The position numbers were made by a program, and so were the translations under genes. The notes beneath the pieces were generated by a model, which worked only from the letters and a program-made list of their open reading frames with translations, had not been told where the DNA came from and did not search any database. Shown piece after piece: positions 55,716 to 63,419 of a DNA stretch of 64,000 nt. This stretch comes from an uncultured Prevotellaceae bacterium. GTDB taxonomy: Bacteria; Bacteroidota; Bacteroidia; Bacteroidales; Bacteroidaceae. The stretch covers positions 20,088-84,087 of the forward strand of contig ONAG01000009.1 of NCBI GenBank assembly GCA_900315745.1, read 5' to 3'. Position 1 is the first letter of the stretch. Every line of letters begins with the position of its first letter.

Positions 55716-56633
55716 TCATTGTGAACCAATGTATAGGAAAATCATTCCAAGCAGAACCAACACGAGGTCCACCACCTTGCTTGTCAGGTTCTTCTCATGG
55801 AAGAACATGGCACCGAAGAGGAATGACACGACTACACTGCCTCTTCGAATCATGGACACTATTGAAATCATAGCGCCAGGCAGGCTTAGTGCGTAGAAAT
55901 AGATGAAGTCTGCCGCCGAGAGGAAAATGCTCACGAACAGTATGCTCCAACGCCAATGCATTGGCGTGGTGTGGTGTCGGTTGGGCCACCATAGGAAGAT
56001 GAGCACCAAGAACATCATGATGCACTGGTAGAGATTATACCAACTCTGCACCAACATCCTATCGAGCCCCACTCCCCCATTTTCGGGTGGTGCCATGAGA
56101 TATTTGTCGTAGAGTCCGCTGACAGCTCCAAGCAATGCTGAAAGGACGATGAAATAGATCCACTTGTCGTGTTTGAAGTCTATGCCTTCTTTCTTTCCAC
56201 TCCTGCTGAGCATGAAGAAAGACGCCACGGCAAGCACAACGCCCACCCATTGCCAAACATTCAAATGCTCGCCAAAGACTAACATGGCGCCACATAGCAC
56301 CATCACCGGACGTGTGGCATTGATTGGCCCTACAATGGTGAGCGGCAAGTGCTTCATCCCGAAATAGCCGAAAAGCCAAGAGGACAACACTATCACACTT
56401 TTGAGCAAGATGTAGCGATGACATTCCCATCCCGCCCATGGCACATGGAAATCAGAATTGTCGAGCCATCCCGTAGTTGAACTTACAAGGATGAACGGCA
56501 TGAAAATCAGCGTGCAAAACAATGTGTTTAGAAAAAGCACCGGTATCACGCCATTCCCATCGAGAGCCTCCTTCTTGAAAGCATCATAGCACCCCAAGAG
56601 TGCCGCCGAAACAAACGCGAGAATCAACCACAT
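55716..56633 (-). CDS. EamA/DMT-family transporter
   Basis: A 305-aa inner-membrane protein with about ten transmembrane helices in two EamA halves. The first begins WLILAFVSAALLGCYDAFKKEAL and includes the PLTIVGPINATRPVMVLCGAMLVFGE signature; the second ends with VVSFLFGAMFFHEKNLTSKVVDLVLVLLGMIFLYIGS. DMT proteins export or import small metabolites; the substrate cannot be told. It lies 26 nt after truA, so probably shares its transcript. Confidence 0.9.
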   Translation of the reverse strand: MWLILAFVSAALLGCYDAFKKEALDGNGVIPVLFLNTLFCTLIFMPFILVSSTTGWLDNSDFHVPWAGWECHRYILLKSVIVLSSWLFGYFGMKHLPLTIVGPINATRPVMVLCGAMLVFGEHLNVWQWVGVVLAVASFFMLSRSGKKEGIDFKHDKWIYFIVLSALLGAVSGLYDKYLMAPPENGGVGLDRMLVQSWYNLYQCIMMFLVLIFLWWPNRHHTTPMHWRWSILFVSIFLSAADFIYFYALSLPGAMISIVSMIRRGSVVVSFLFGAMFFHEKNLTSKVVDLVLVLLGMIFLYIGSQ

Positions 56634-56659
56634 TTCTTAAAGAATCTTTTATGCCGTCG

Positions 56660-57391
56660 TCAATACACTATGTCGTGAAGGAAGAGGGCATGTGCCGGCA
56701 TGCTTTCTCCCGCATTGGTTCGCTTTTTACTCTCAATGACATTTGCGAACTCCTCCAAAGTCAATCTGCCTCTTCCCACATCCACGAGTGTTCCCACGAC
56801 AGCCCTGACCATGTTTCTCAAGAAACGGTCGGCGGTGATGACGAAGCAGTAGCGATGTGGCTCTATTTCCAACCATTGTGCTTGTGTCACGCTACAGAGT
56901 GTGGTTTTCACATCGGTATGAGACTTGCAGAAAGCGCCGAAGTCATGATATGTACATAGTATATTCCCTGCTTCGTTCATCAAGTCGAAATCAAGCTTGT
57001 AATGCAGTTCGCAGGAATAACGCCTTATGAAAGGATTTTTATTAGTATGAATAAAATAATGGTATGTTCGCGACCTTGCACTGAATCGGGCATGCATGTC
57101 TTCAGGCACAGGATGGATGTCAGACACTGCAATATCACGTGGCAACAACTTATTGAGCTTATACGCCAATTGTTGCGCGTCAAATTGTTGTTCACTGTCG
57201 AAATGAGCCACCATCTTGTGCGCATGAACCCCCGCGTCTGTTCGCCCCGCACCCACAACTTCCACTGTTTCGCGCATCAGAACAGCCATCGCCTTTTGCA
57301 ATTCTGCCTGCACAGAATTGCCATTGGGTTGCACTTGCCATCCATGGTACGCTGCCCCATCGTAACAAAAAGTGATGAAATACCTACTCAT
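56660..57391 (-). CDS. truA: tRNA pseudouridine synthase A
   Basis: A 243-aa enzyme that makes pseudouridine at positions 38-40 of tRNA anticodon stems. Diagnostic features are the start RYFITFCYDGAAYHGWQVQPN, the catalytic Asp in GAGRTDAGVHA, the ARSRTYHYFIHT strand and the closing FLRNMVRAVVGTLVDVGRGR. The start at 57391 (MSRYF) is preferred over the upstream ATG because a TACCTTTG promoter box ends 9 nt before it. The EamA gene follows. Confidence 0.95.
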   Translation of the reverse strand: MSRYFITFCYDGAAYHGWQVQPNGNSVQAELQKAMAVLMRETVEVVGAGRTDAGVHAHKMVAHFDSEQQFDAQQLAYKLNKLLPRDIAVSDIHPVPEDMHARFSARSRTYHYFIHTNKNPFIRRYSCELHYKLDFDLMNEAGNILCTYHDFGAFCKSHTDVKTTLCSVTQAQWLEIEPHRYCFVITADRFLRNMVRAVVGTLVDVGRGRLTLEEFANVIESKKRTNAGESMPAHALFLHDIVY

Positions 57392-57400
57392 TTTCGCCTG

Positions 57401-57430
57401 CAAAGGTAGATAAAATCTCGGATTTACAAG
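57401..57430 (-). promoter_or_regulatory. Promoter of truA
   Basis: Minus strand TACCTTTG (57408-57401), with CTTG (57430-57427) 18 nt before it as an imperfect -33 box. It predicts a very short leader. Confidence 0.6.
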
Positions 57431-57828
57431 TCAGACGGATTAAGAAATTTATCTATGGAAGCGCGGACGTCCCCATCCGGATAGAATGTTGGAGATTACA
57501 AAAAAATTAAGTGCCACGATCTTTCACAGACAGCAGCACTCTTTTCCAAGAAAAATTACACTCTATTGATTATAAAGCCTAATACCTAAAACAATTGGAG
57601 AACATTATTGTATCATCTATTTCTGCGTGCAAAGATAAGGAAAAAAAGAATTCAAAACAAAAAACTTGGCATATTTTCTGCAAAAAGAGCCATTTTTACA
57701 AATATATTTCCTTTTCAGACAAAAAGAAGCTTGGTATTTAGCAAAGAAGATAATTACATAATTAATATCAAGGTGAATATTCTCTGTTCGCATTCATTTC
57801 CTTGTCTGACAAAAAAGAAAAATTGCAT
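57431..57828. other. A+T-rich gene-free stretch
   Basis: I see no credible gene. A minus-strand TATCTTTG (57637-57630) could be another -7 box. A short plus-strand frame (57608-57853) runs into the opposite gene and has no family features. Confidence 0.4.
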
Positions 57829-58932
57829 CTATTTCCTAATGGCAATATTGTAGTTGTAATACTTCTTATTGCCAGTAATATCCTCTATCACCCTAATGAA
57901 AGGAGGGAATTTCACCGACTCGTCGGAAGCCACACCCTTGGTTTCGAGAATCATCATTCCCGAGATGGGCATAGAGAAATTGTCGAGTTCGAAATACTGC
58001 CCTTTCCAGATGAAGCTGTATCTGGTTTTCTTTATAGTCTGTCTGTAAGGGTCAGCTTGTTGCAGAAGCGAATTATAAAGATTGTTGCTTATTTGCCTTT
58101 CTGTCTGCACATATTCCGTGTCGGATATTGGCGATTTGGTAGTATGCACGTTCACATACTTGCCTTCCCATCCTCTCCTGCGCAACCTCACCTCGCACCC
58201 AGGTTCTGCCACGAGATAGGTCTGTGTGATTTCACTAACAATGCAGTCGGGCAACTCGCCTGTCAGTTCAACGATATATTTTCTCTCCTCTTCTATTGGC
58301 TGTGGCAGTCCGAGGACGAAAGAGATTTCTTTCAGCACACGGTTGAGTTTCTTTTCGAAGTCCTCATGGTTGTTGATTACCCTCAAGTGTGAATGACCTG
58401 TCCAAGCATTGATCACCTTTTTGTCAAGGAGTCGCGCCTGCCTAAGTCCCTCTTCATCCATTTTCTCATAACGCTGGGCATTGGTGCTGGTAGTATAGAA
58501 TTGTTCCGCTCCATCAGCAGCAGAGACGAGGTGCAACACTGCATCATATCTTTTGTCACGCAGTTCCGACGTGGAAGTACCCAATTCTTTTGTTATGTCC
58601 TCCCACATTTCTGGTGTCATGTATGCCGAGATGTCCATCACCCCCCTGTCGCACACCACGATGGTGGGCTGTGTACATTCCTGAGCCATCCTCATGAACT
58701 TGTCTTCGAGAGCTATTTGCACTTCGAGAGTGGCTTTTTCTCCTTGGTAGAAGAGGTCTTTGTTTTGAGTGAGGTAATTCATTCCAGCCTGACTGAAAAG
58801 AGTGGGCACCTCTGGGATTGTGAACACCTTATATCCGAGGCTTGAGAAATGTTCGATTACCTTTACGAGGGCTGTGGTCTTTCCTGCACAAGGGCCACCT
58901 GTCAGCACGATTTTCTTGATTTCTTTATTCAT
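57829..58932 (-). CDS. AAA-type NTPase fused to a CYTH (triphosphate tunnel) domain
   Basis: A 367-aa cytoplasmic protein with two parts. Residues ~1-190 are a P-loop kinase-like AAA domain: GGPCAGKTT at 12-20, the Walker B-like VVCDRGVMD and the IPEVPTLF segment. Residues ~210-367 are a CYTH domain: EEERKYIVEL supplies the ExExK signature, then EVRLRRRGWEGKYVNVHTTK gives the basic tunnel and the end has DNFSMPISGMMILETKG. CYTH enzymes act on triphosphates (thiamine triphosphate, tripolyphosphate, RNA 5' ends or cAMP synthesis). The combination recalls plant TTM1/2 and animal TTD14 proteins. Substrate unknown. It is 13 nt after pepD. Confidence 0.85.
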   Translation of the reverse strand: MNKEIKKIVLTGGPCAGKTTALVKVIEHFSSLGYKVFTIPEVPTLFSQAGMNYLTQNKDLFYQGEKATLEVQIALEDKFMRMAQECTQPTIVVCDRGVMDISAYMTPEMWEDITKELGTSTSELRDKRYDAVLHLVSAADGAEQFYTTSTNAQRYEKMDEEGLRQARLLDKKVINAWTGHSHLRVINNHEDFEKKLNRVLKEISFVLGLPQPIEEERKYIVELTGELPDCIVSEITQTYLVAEPGCEVRLRRRGWEGKYVNVHTTKSPISDTEYVQTERQISNNLYNSLLQQADPYRQTIKKTRYSFIWKGQYFELDNFSMPISGMMILETKGVASDESVKFPPFIRVIEDITGNKKYYNYNIAIRK

Positions 58933-58945
58933 GAGAACAAGGTTG

Positions 58946-60370
58946 TTAAACGTTTGTTGTTGGGTTGTTGGCGAGTTTTCTTAGCAATTCTACAAACACC
59001 TTCCAGATGTCGCCTATAGTTTTCATCTCCACTCGTTCGGAAGTGGAATGTGGTTCAAGTATTCGTGGTCCGATGCTTGCCATCTGCACGCCGGGGAACT
59101 TAGCCACGAAGTACCCTGCCTCCAGAACGAAATGCATCGCCACCATTCTTGGTCTCCATCCAAGTACGCTCTCAAAAGTGTCGGAAGTCATTCTCAGGAA
59201 ATCCGACTTTTGGTCTTCTTTCCATGCCGGAGCCTCCATGATAGTTTCCGATGACGCGCCCTCCTCCGCGAACACCTTTGCGATGTCGTATGCCTGAGCT
59301 CTCATATCGTCATCGATGAAGCTTCGCGTGTGTGTCGTAACGACGATTCCCTCATCTTGCAGCATCACTCTTCCCACATTATTGGAGGTCTCCACGGTAT
59401 CTTCCATGACTTCGCTCATCTTCACCACCCCTTGCGGTATTTGTTCCAGACACACCATCATGCGGTGGAAAGCATCATGGTCCAAAACCTTATCAAGAGG
59501 TTTCACTTTCTCCACTGAGCACCTCACGTCAGGGTCGGTGTCACCATATTCTTCTTGCACCCACTCATTGAAGACCTCCTCCTGTGCCTTCACGAACTCG
59601 GATGCTTCTCCGGAAGGCACGGTGATTATGAATTCCGCATTGGATGCTATGGATGCATTGGCTTCACCTATATTTATATATGCCAGTTCCATGTCATACT
59701 CATTGTAGATGGCAGCAATGATTGCCCATGCCATGACAACGGCACTTGCCCTGCCCTTGTTGATATCGACGCCCGAATGGCCTCCCTTTCCTCCAGAGAT
59801 ACGTATCTTGTACCACCTTCTCTTTCCCTCAGGGGCATCCACCATCTTGGCAGGTATCACATGTCGCTGAATCAGCGCGCCGGCTGCACCTGTCGTTATG
59901 GTATCGTAATCCTCAGAGTCGAGATTGATGATTTTTCTTCCTTTGATAAAGTCACTTGCCAAAGAAGCTGCTCCTGTCATGCCATCCTCCTCATTGGTGG
60001 TGGTGATCACCTCCACTGGTCCATGCACTATTCGCTCATCAGCAATCATCGCCAAAGCCATGGACAGTCCGATGCCATTGTCAGCACCCAAGGAAGTGCC
60101 ATCGGCTGACATCCATCCATCCTTGACAACCGGCTTCGGTGTGTCTTCAAGAGGGTTGTTCATTCCCACGCAAACCATATCCATGTGGTTGAGCACCACT
60201 ATTGGTTCTGCATTTTCATATCCTTTAGTGGCAGGCAACCTATTGGCGTAATCACAAATGAAGTCAGCCACCTTTTCCTCGTGGTGTGAAGGTCGTGGTA
60301 TCTGGCACAACTGTCCGAAGACCTCCATGACAGCATCTACAGAAGGGCATTCCAAGGTATTGTTTTTCAT
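58946..60370 (-). CDS. pepD: Cytosol non-specific dipeptidase (aminoacyl-histidine dipeptidase), with a short N-terminal gap
   Basis: A 474-aa M20-family metallopeptidase that hydrolyses dipeptides including Xaa-His. Metal and catalytic sites are in place: NHMDMVC, GTSLGADNGIGL, TTNEEDGMTGAAS with the general-base Glu, INLDSEDYD, and EPHSTSERVEM near the end. Between DYANRL and PATKGYENAEP the sequence is about 16-22 residues shorter than in typical PepD proteins, where a strand lies before the first metal ligand; the reading frame is intact. The ATG at 60370 is the family start. Its promoter is not evident. It is 13 nt before the CYTH fusion gene. Confidence 0.88.
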   Translation of the reverse strand: MKNNTLECPSVDAVMEVFGQLCQIPRPSHHEEKVADFICDYANRLPATKGYENAEPIVVLNHMDMVCVGMNNPLEDTPKPVVKDGWMSADGTSLGADNGIGLSMALAMIADERIVHGPVEVITTTNEEDGMTGAASLASDFIKGRKIINLDSEDYDTITTGAAGALIQRHVIPAKMVDAPEGKRRWYKIRISGGKGGHSGVDINKGRASAVVMAWAIIAAIYNEYDMELAYINIGEANASIASNAEFIITVPSGEASEFVKAQEEVFNEWVQEEYGDTDPDVRCSVEKVKPLDKVLDHDAFHRMMVCLEQIPQGVVKMSEVMEDTVETSNNVGRVMLQDEGIVVTTHTRSFIDDDMRAQAYDIAKVFAEEGASSETIMEAPAWKEDQKSDFLRMTSDTFESVLGWRPRMVAMHFVLEAGYFVAKFPGVQMASIGPRILEPHSTSERVEMKTIGDIWKVFVELLRKLANNPTTNV

Positions 60371-60523
60371 TTTTTCAGTTATTGAGTTAAGAAACACCAG
60401 ACATCCGCTGGGTGACTTCTATTTTAGGCCGTGAAGTTATGAAAAAAACGTCAAACTTCCAAAAATGATTGAGATTTTTGGCTGTATGAACTTAAAAATC
60501 ATACAAAACTGCCATAAAAAGCA

Positions 60524-60559
60524 ATATCAGTTGTCAGAGAACCAACAACGGATATCACT
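60524..60559 (-). repeat. Repeated terminator-like hairpin, copy 1
   Basis: A stem ATATCaGTTGT (60524-60534) with ACAACgGATAT (60545-60555), with one mismatch. Its 24-nt stretch at 60536-60559 is identical to 61645-61668 in copy 2. It has no gene directly upstream; another terminator lies between it and the nearest gene. Confidence 0.7.
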
Positions 60560-60683
60560 ATTTATTGCTTGATTATGAAATGTTCGAAAAGTATTGAGTC
60601 CAGCATCATGTCAAGAAGCCACTGATACATCGTGCAGAAGACAGCAAGGCTTTCATCGGAAATAACATATTATTTCCTTTCTC

Positions 60684-60731
60684 AAAAAAATATGTGGGTG
60701 ATTACCTAATCAAAATCAGGTTATCACCCAC
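60684..60731 (-). terminator. Terminator of paralogue A
   Basis: A long stem GTGGGTGAT/ATCACCCAC (60694-60702 with 60723-60731) continues inward with ACCT/AGGT. Seven T residues follow on the minus strand. Confidence 0.85.
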
Positions 60732-60753
60732 AATTATTTATATGATAATTATA

Positions 60754-61221
60754 TCACGAATAAGTCTTATTGACAGTTGGATAGAATTCTGGATTTTCGG
60801 GCTTTAATCCATCGTTCCCATTAAAAATCCACATACGCCTACCACTACCAACATAAATGGCAACATTTGTAAAACCGGTTATTGGAGTAAAATAATGTGT
60901 ATCTGAATAACGTGTTCTTCCTGAATCATGAGAGGTTACCTCTTTTTTATACAACGTCATATTTTGATACCAAACATTATGAAAATGTACATTGGTGGGA
61001 GCAGTACTACCTTGTAAACAATGTTCAACATTTTGTTCATCTGCGATTCCATCTGGTCCAATAGAATAATTATAACTATTACCATTAGAATGCACTAAGT
61101 CAACCCAAAAATCTCTCCCTACATTTTCTGCTGGTATAAACACATTACACGCAGCAATATAATTCTGGGGCACAAACTGCTCTCTCACCATGAATGGCTT
61201 GTTGTAAATCTTTTTTTCCAT
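60754..61221 (-). CDS. KPFMV-motif small protein, paralogue A
   Basis: A 155-aa protein of no family I recognise. Residues 6-25 carry the motif shared with two neighbours: YNKPFMVREQFVPQNYIAAC. There is no classical signal peptide; the end of the motif, YIAAC, is lipobox-like but lacks a hydrophobic core before it. The remaining ~130 residues are polar and beta-like, rich in Asn, Tyr and His (GNSYNYSIGPDG, TNVHFHNVWYQNMTLYKK, VAIYVGSGRRMWIF). The ATG at 61221 puts the motif at the same spacing as in paralogue B; an ATG at 61239 is possible. It stands alone, with a terminator behind it. It is not a known toxin or lectin as far as I can tell. Confidence 0.75.
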   Translation of the reverse strand: MEKKIYNKPFMVREQFVPQNYIAACNVFIPAENVGRDFWVDLVHSNGNSYNYSIGPDGIADEQNVEHCLQGSTAPTNVHFHNVWYQNMTLYKKEVTSHDSGRTRYSDTHYFTPITGFTNVAIYVGSGRRMWIFNGNDGLKPENPEFYPTVNKTYS

Positions 61222-61716
61222 AACTATATAATATTTCATTAATTATTAATTATTAATCATTATTTTTGTATAAAAAAACATTTTCGAAGCATGGCTTAAG
61301 CCAACACCAATCACCGCAAATAATAAGTGAATCTAATTGACCGAATTAATTACAGCATAATATTGCAATACGCATTTGTCAAAAACAAGGATTTGCCCAT
61401 ATTTGCATTGCTTTTGCAAATATAGGAAAAAGCATTCTTAAGTAGAATAAATACGTTCCCAAATAGTCAAATATTAAACTTTTTTAACTGTTTGTGTCCA
61501 AAAAGGAAATTTCCACCAATTCACAAATAGCAAAACGCTCGTGAACTAATGGTCTGCGGCTAAGGGAAAATTTATAAAACGGAAAGAAAAAAGGAAAAAA
61601 GTACAAGGAATAATCAGAATAAGGAAAAAGTAATATCCGTCGTTAGAGAACCAACAACGGATATCACTTTTTGTTTGTTCAATTAGACACAACCTGTGCG
61701 TCAAATCCTATTTGTA
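61222..61716. other. 495-nt region between paralogues A and B
   Basis: It holds the terminator-repeat copy 2 (61625-61672), a minus-strand -7 box TATATTTG (61424-61417) about 195 nt before paralogue A, and a run of TTAATTA repeats near 61238-61258. No gene is seen. Confidence 0.5.
61625..61672 (-). terminator. Repeated terminator hairpin, copy 2, of paralogue B
   Basis: Two 20-nt arms (61625-61644 and 61653-61672) pair with only a few G-U or mismatched positions around an 8-nt loop, and a T run follows on the minus strand. It shares 24 identical bases with copy 1 at 60536-60559. Confidence 0.88.
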
Positions 61717-62160
61717 TTAAGAATGGTTTGTCTCCACTTGGTCGGGAGTTACGCCCAAATTGATTTTGTAGTAAGTTTCACCAGAAATGTCATGGAATAC
61801 CCAGACACCCTGACCTGTATTATCACCCCAAGTATAATAAGCTTCCCAATCCTGGGGGGTGGCACCGCTGCCTGGGGTAGCACTTTCTGCTTTTGGGAAA
61901 ACACGATACGCAGGCGGATCACACTTCAAATACAAAGTTCCAACCCAGTTATCTTCTCTTGTATCACCAGGAACGGTCTCCTCTATGCCATGCCATCCTT
62001 TAGTGCGACCGGTAATCTGAAGACCAGGAAGACCATTAGATTCCTTAAATGGCGCATAAACACCCTGACCATCTCCAGCTGGATAGCACACCCAACAATA
62101 ATTCTGCGGAACAAACTCCTCAGCTACCATAAATGGCTTTGAATAGTTTAGTTTTTTCAT
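61717..62160 (-). CDS. KPFMV-motif small protein, paralogue B
   Basis: A 147-aa protein, MKKLNYSKPFMVAEEFVPQNYCWVC at the start: the motif occupies residues 6-25 with the same spacing as in paralogue A (Tyr6, Lys8-Pro9, Phe16-Val-Pro-Gln19, Cys25). The C-terminal part differs entirely: YPAGDGQGVYAPFK, TGRTKGWHGIEETVPGDTREDNW and GDNTGQGVWVFHDISGETYYKINL, Gly/Trp/Tyr-rich and probably beta. No signal peptide by the usual rules. Its start region is tandemly repeated upstream (62142-62282). Followed by repeat terminator copy 2. Function unknown. Confidence 0.75.
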   Translation of the reverse strand: MKKLNYSKPFMVAEEFVPQNYCWVCYPAGDGQGVYAPFKESNGLPGLQITGRTKGWHGIEETVPGDTREDNWVGTLYLKCDPPAYRVFPKAESATPGSGATPQDWEAYYTWGDNTGQGVWVFHDISGETYYKINLGVTPDQVETNHS

Positions 62161-62282
62161 AATAATATAGATTGATTAAATAGTTTAGTTTATTATTTTG
62201 TTTATGTATCTGAATAGTTTAGTTTAATACTTGACTGATAAGAATAGTTTAGCTTTATACTTAATAGATATGAATAGTTTAG
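62142..62282 (-). repeat. Degenerate tandem repeats of the paralogue B start region
   Basis: The decamer AATAGTTTAG (CTAAACTATT on the minus strand) starts at 62142, 62179, 62213, 62243 and 62273: periods of 37, 34, 30 and 30 nt. The first copy lies inside paralogue B (codons for LNYS); the others lie upstream of it. The last two periods are exact 30-nt units. Confidence 0.85.
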
Positions 62283-62291
62283 TTTCTTCAT
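62202..62291 (-). CDS. 29-codon upstream ORF with repeated KLNYS units
   Basis: On the minus strand an ATG at 62291 opens a frame to TAA at 62204-62202. The product starts MKKLNYS, identical to the first seven residues of paralogue B, and then repeats: KLNYSYLLSI, KLNYSYQSSI, KLNYSDT. It lies 42 nt before the paralogue B start, downstream of the candidate promoter at 62393. It may be an expansion of the gene start by slippage, a leader peptide that affects translation of paralogue B, or a non-translated remnant. No protein evidence can be had from sequence. Confidence 0.4.
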   Translation of the reverse strand: MKKLNYSYLLSIKLNYSYQSSIKLNYSDT

Positions 62292-62496
62292 CCTTGATAT
62301 GATAAACATATAAAAAGATGTTTCTTTTGTGTTGTGAAAGCTACATGTTCAATTACAAACAGAGTTGAAGGCTTTACTATTTTCGCAAATTTATAAAATT
62401 TTTACCACTTCCTTTTTAAGTCCCTTTAACCCTACACAAAAATTAACAAACATTAACTAAATTCGACAACAATTCATATACACAAGAATGGAATGC

Positions 62497-62527
62497 AAAA
62501 AAAACAGGACTATCTGAGGTAGTCCTG
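62497..62527 (-). terminator. Terminator of paralogue C
   Basis: An 8-bp stem CAGGACTA/TAGTCCTG (62505-62512 with 62520-62527), 7-nt loop, then eight T residues on the minus strand. Confidence 0.88.
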
Positions 62528-62667
62528 GTGTAAGGGAGAATAATATATTTGTGCCTTAACAAGCTTTTATGCTTAAAGGATATTCAAATACTGAATATTA
62601 CTATATGCCTTGTCGAACATTCCTAATCCGAAGGGAGTGGAAAAGATGACGAAGAGCGATGTTTATC

Positions 62668-63171
62668 TCATGATACAGTCCTATTTCCAAAATTATTAGA
62701 AGATATACTTTGATTATACCAATAAAATTTTGTACCTGTCGGATAAGTTTCTTTCCTTTCATATGTGCTGCCGTTTTTATATACAACTACCCCTGGGGAA
62801 CCCAATGTAAATTCATAATAACTTCCATGACTATCATATTCATATGTGTCCCCATTTACTTTTATAAATTGATCTATTCCATTATATAGTTTTAAACTAT
62901 TAAAAAATAAGTAATAACTACCACCAGCATAACTGGTAACATCTCCATCCGACCATCCTTCAATACCATCAGTCTCTACTGCCTTAATATCAGTTTTAAA
63001 ATAAGTTGTATTTGGCACATCACACCCTGCCACGAACTCTTGTGGGACGAACTTCTCACAGAACAAATAGGGCTTGGAATAAACTTTTTTATTTGGTTGA
63101 TGGTTTATTAGTTCCGAATTTTTAAAGACACCATTAACCTGCAAAGTTTGGGAAGACATTATATTCTCCAT
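62668..63171 (-). CDS. KPFMV-motif small protein, paralogue C, with N-terminal extension
   Basis: A ~167-aa protein. Residues 31-50 (YSKPYLFCEKFVPQEFVAGC) match the motif of paralogues A and B with identical spacing but more diverged residues, and a ~25-residue Ser/Gln/Asn-rich extension precedes it. The C-terminal part is again different: DVPNTTYFKTDIKAVETDG, YAGGSYYLFFNSLKLYNG and YYEFTLGSPGVVVYKNGSTYERKE, beta-type and Tyr-rich. The ATG at 63171 is used; the frame reaches a GTG at 63222, but a -7 box at 63247-63240 makes that start too close. ATG at 63159 is also possible. Function unknown. Confidence 0.72.
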   Translation of the reverse strand: MENIMSSQTLQVNGVFKNSELINHQPNKKVYSKPYLFCEKFVPQEFVAGCDVPNTTYFKTDIKAVETDGIEGWSDGDVTSYAGGSYYLFFNSLKLYNGIDQFIKVNGDTYEYDSHGSYYEFTLGSPGVVVYKNGSTYERKETYPTGTKFYWYNQSISSNNFGNRTVS

Positions 63172-63239
63172 GTTTTGTGTTGGTAATAAAATTGTTTTCG
63201 TGTTGTTGTGAACATATTGCACCCCAGAGGAATGCGGTG

Positions 63240-63247
63240 CAAAGTTA
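63240..63247 (-). promoter_or_regulatory. Candidate -7 box of paralogue C
   Basis: Minus strand TAACTTTG. No good TTTG -33 box at the usual distance. The predicted leader to the ATG at 63171 is about 60 nt. Confidence 0.45.
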
Positions 63248-63354
63248 TAAATAAAACCACAAACGATATTGACAAAATTCTATTTTTATTATAAATTAAC
63301 TAAAGCCACTTGATATATGTTTAATTATGAATATACATAAAAAAAGACTTAATA

Positions 63355-63386
63355 TTTGCCCATTCCACAATAAAAGTGTAATTTTG
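63355..63386 (+). promoter_or_regulatory. Promoter of the SGNH hydrolase gene
   Basis: TTTG (63355-63358), 20 nt, TAATTTTG (63379-63386). Start near 63393, leader about 27 nt. Confidence 0.8.
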
Positions 63387-63419
63387 CACCTGAATTAAAA
63401 GGATGCATATTTTACAGAC

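Larger units (their letters stand above)
60371..60753. other. 383-nt region without a gene
   Basis: It contains one copy of a repeated hairpin (60524-60559) and a terminator (60684-60731). Between them, about 120 nt show no coding pattern and may be the remains of a lost gene. Confidence 0.5.
62161..62667. other. 507-nt region between paralogues B and C
   Basis: It includes the tandem repeats, the 29-codon upstream ORF, a minus-strand -7 box TAAATTTG (62393-62386) and the terminator of paralogue C. Otherwise A+T-rich with nothing recognisable. Confidence 0.5.

Noticed and set aside
57608-57853. Plus-strand ORF of 81 codons
   Set aside because: It is Lys/Phe/Ile-rich, as expected from A+T-rich intergenic sequence, and overlaps the end of the AAA-CYTH gene.
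62142-62282. Possible CRISPR array (10-15-nt repeats spaced 30-37 nt)
   Set aside because: The repeats are too short and the between-repeat sequences are themselves similar. No cas gene is present. They are explained as duplications of the paralogue B start.
63172-63222. GTG start for paralogue C
   Set aside because: It would leave only about 11 nt after the predicted transcription start and adds residues not found in the relatives. ATG codons at 63171 and 63159 are available.
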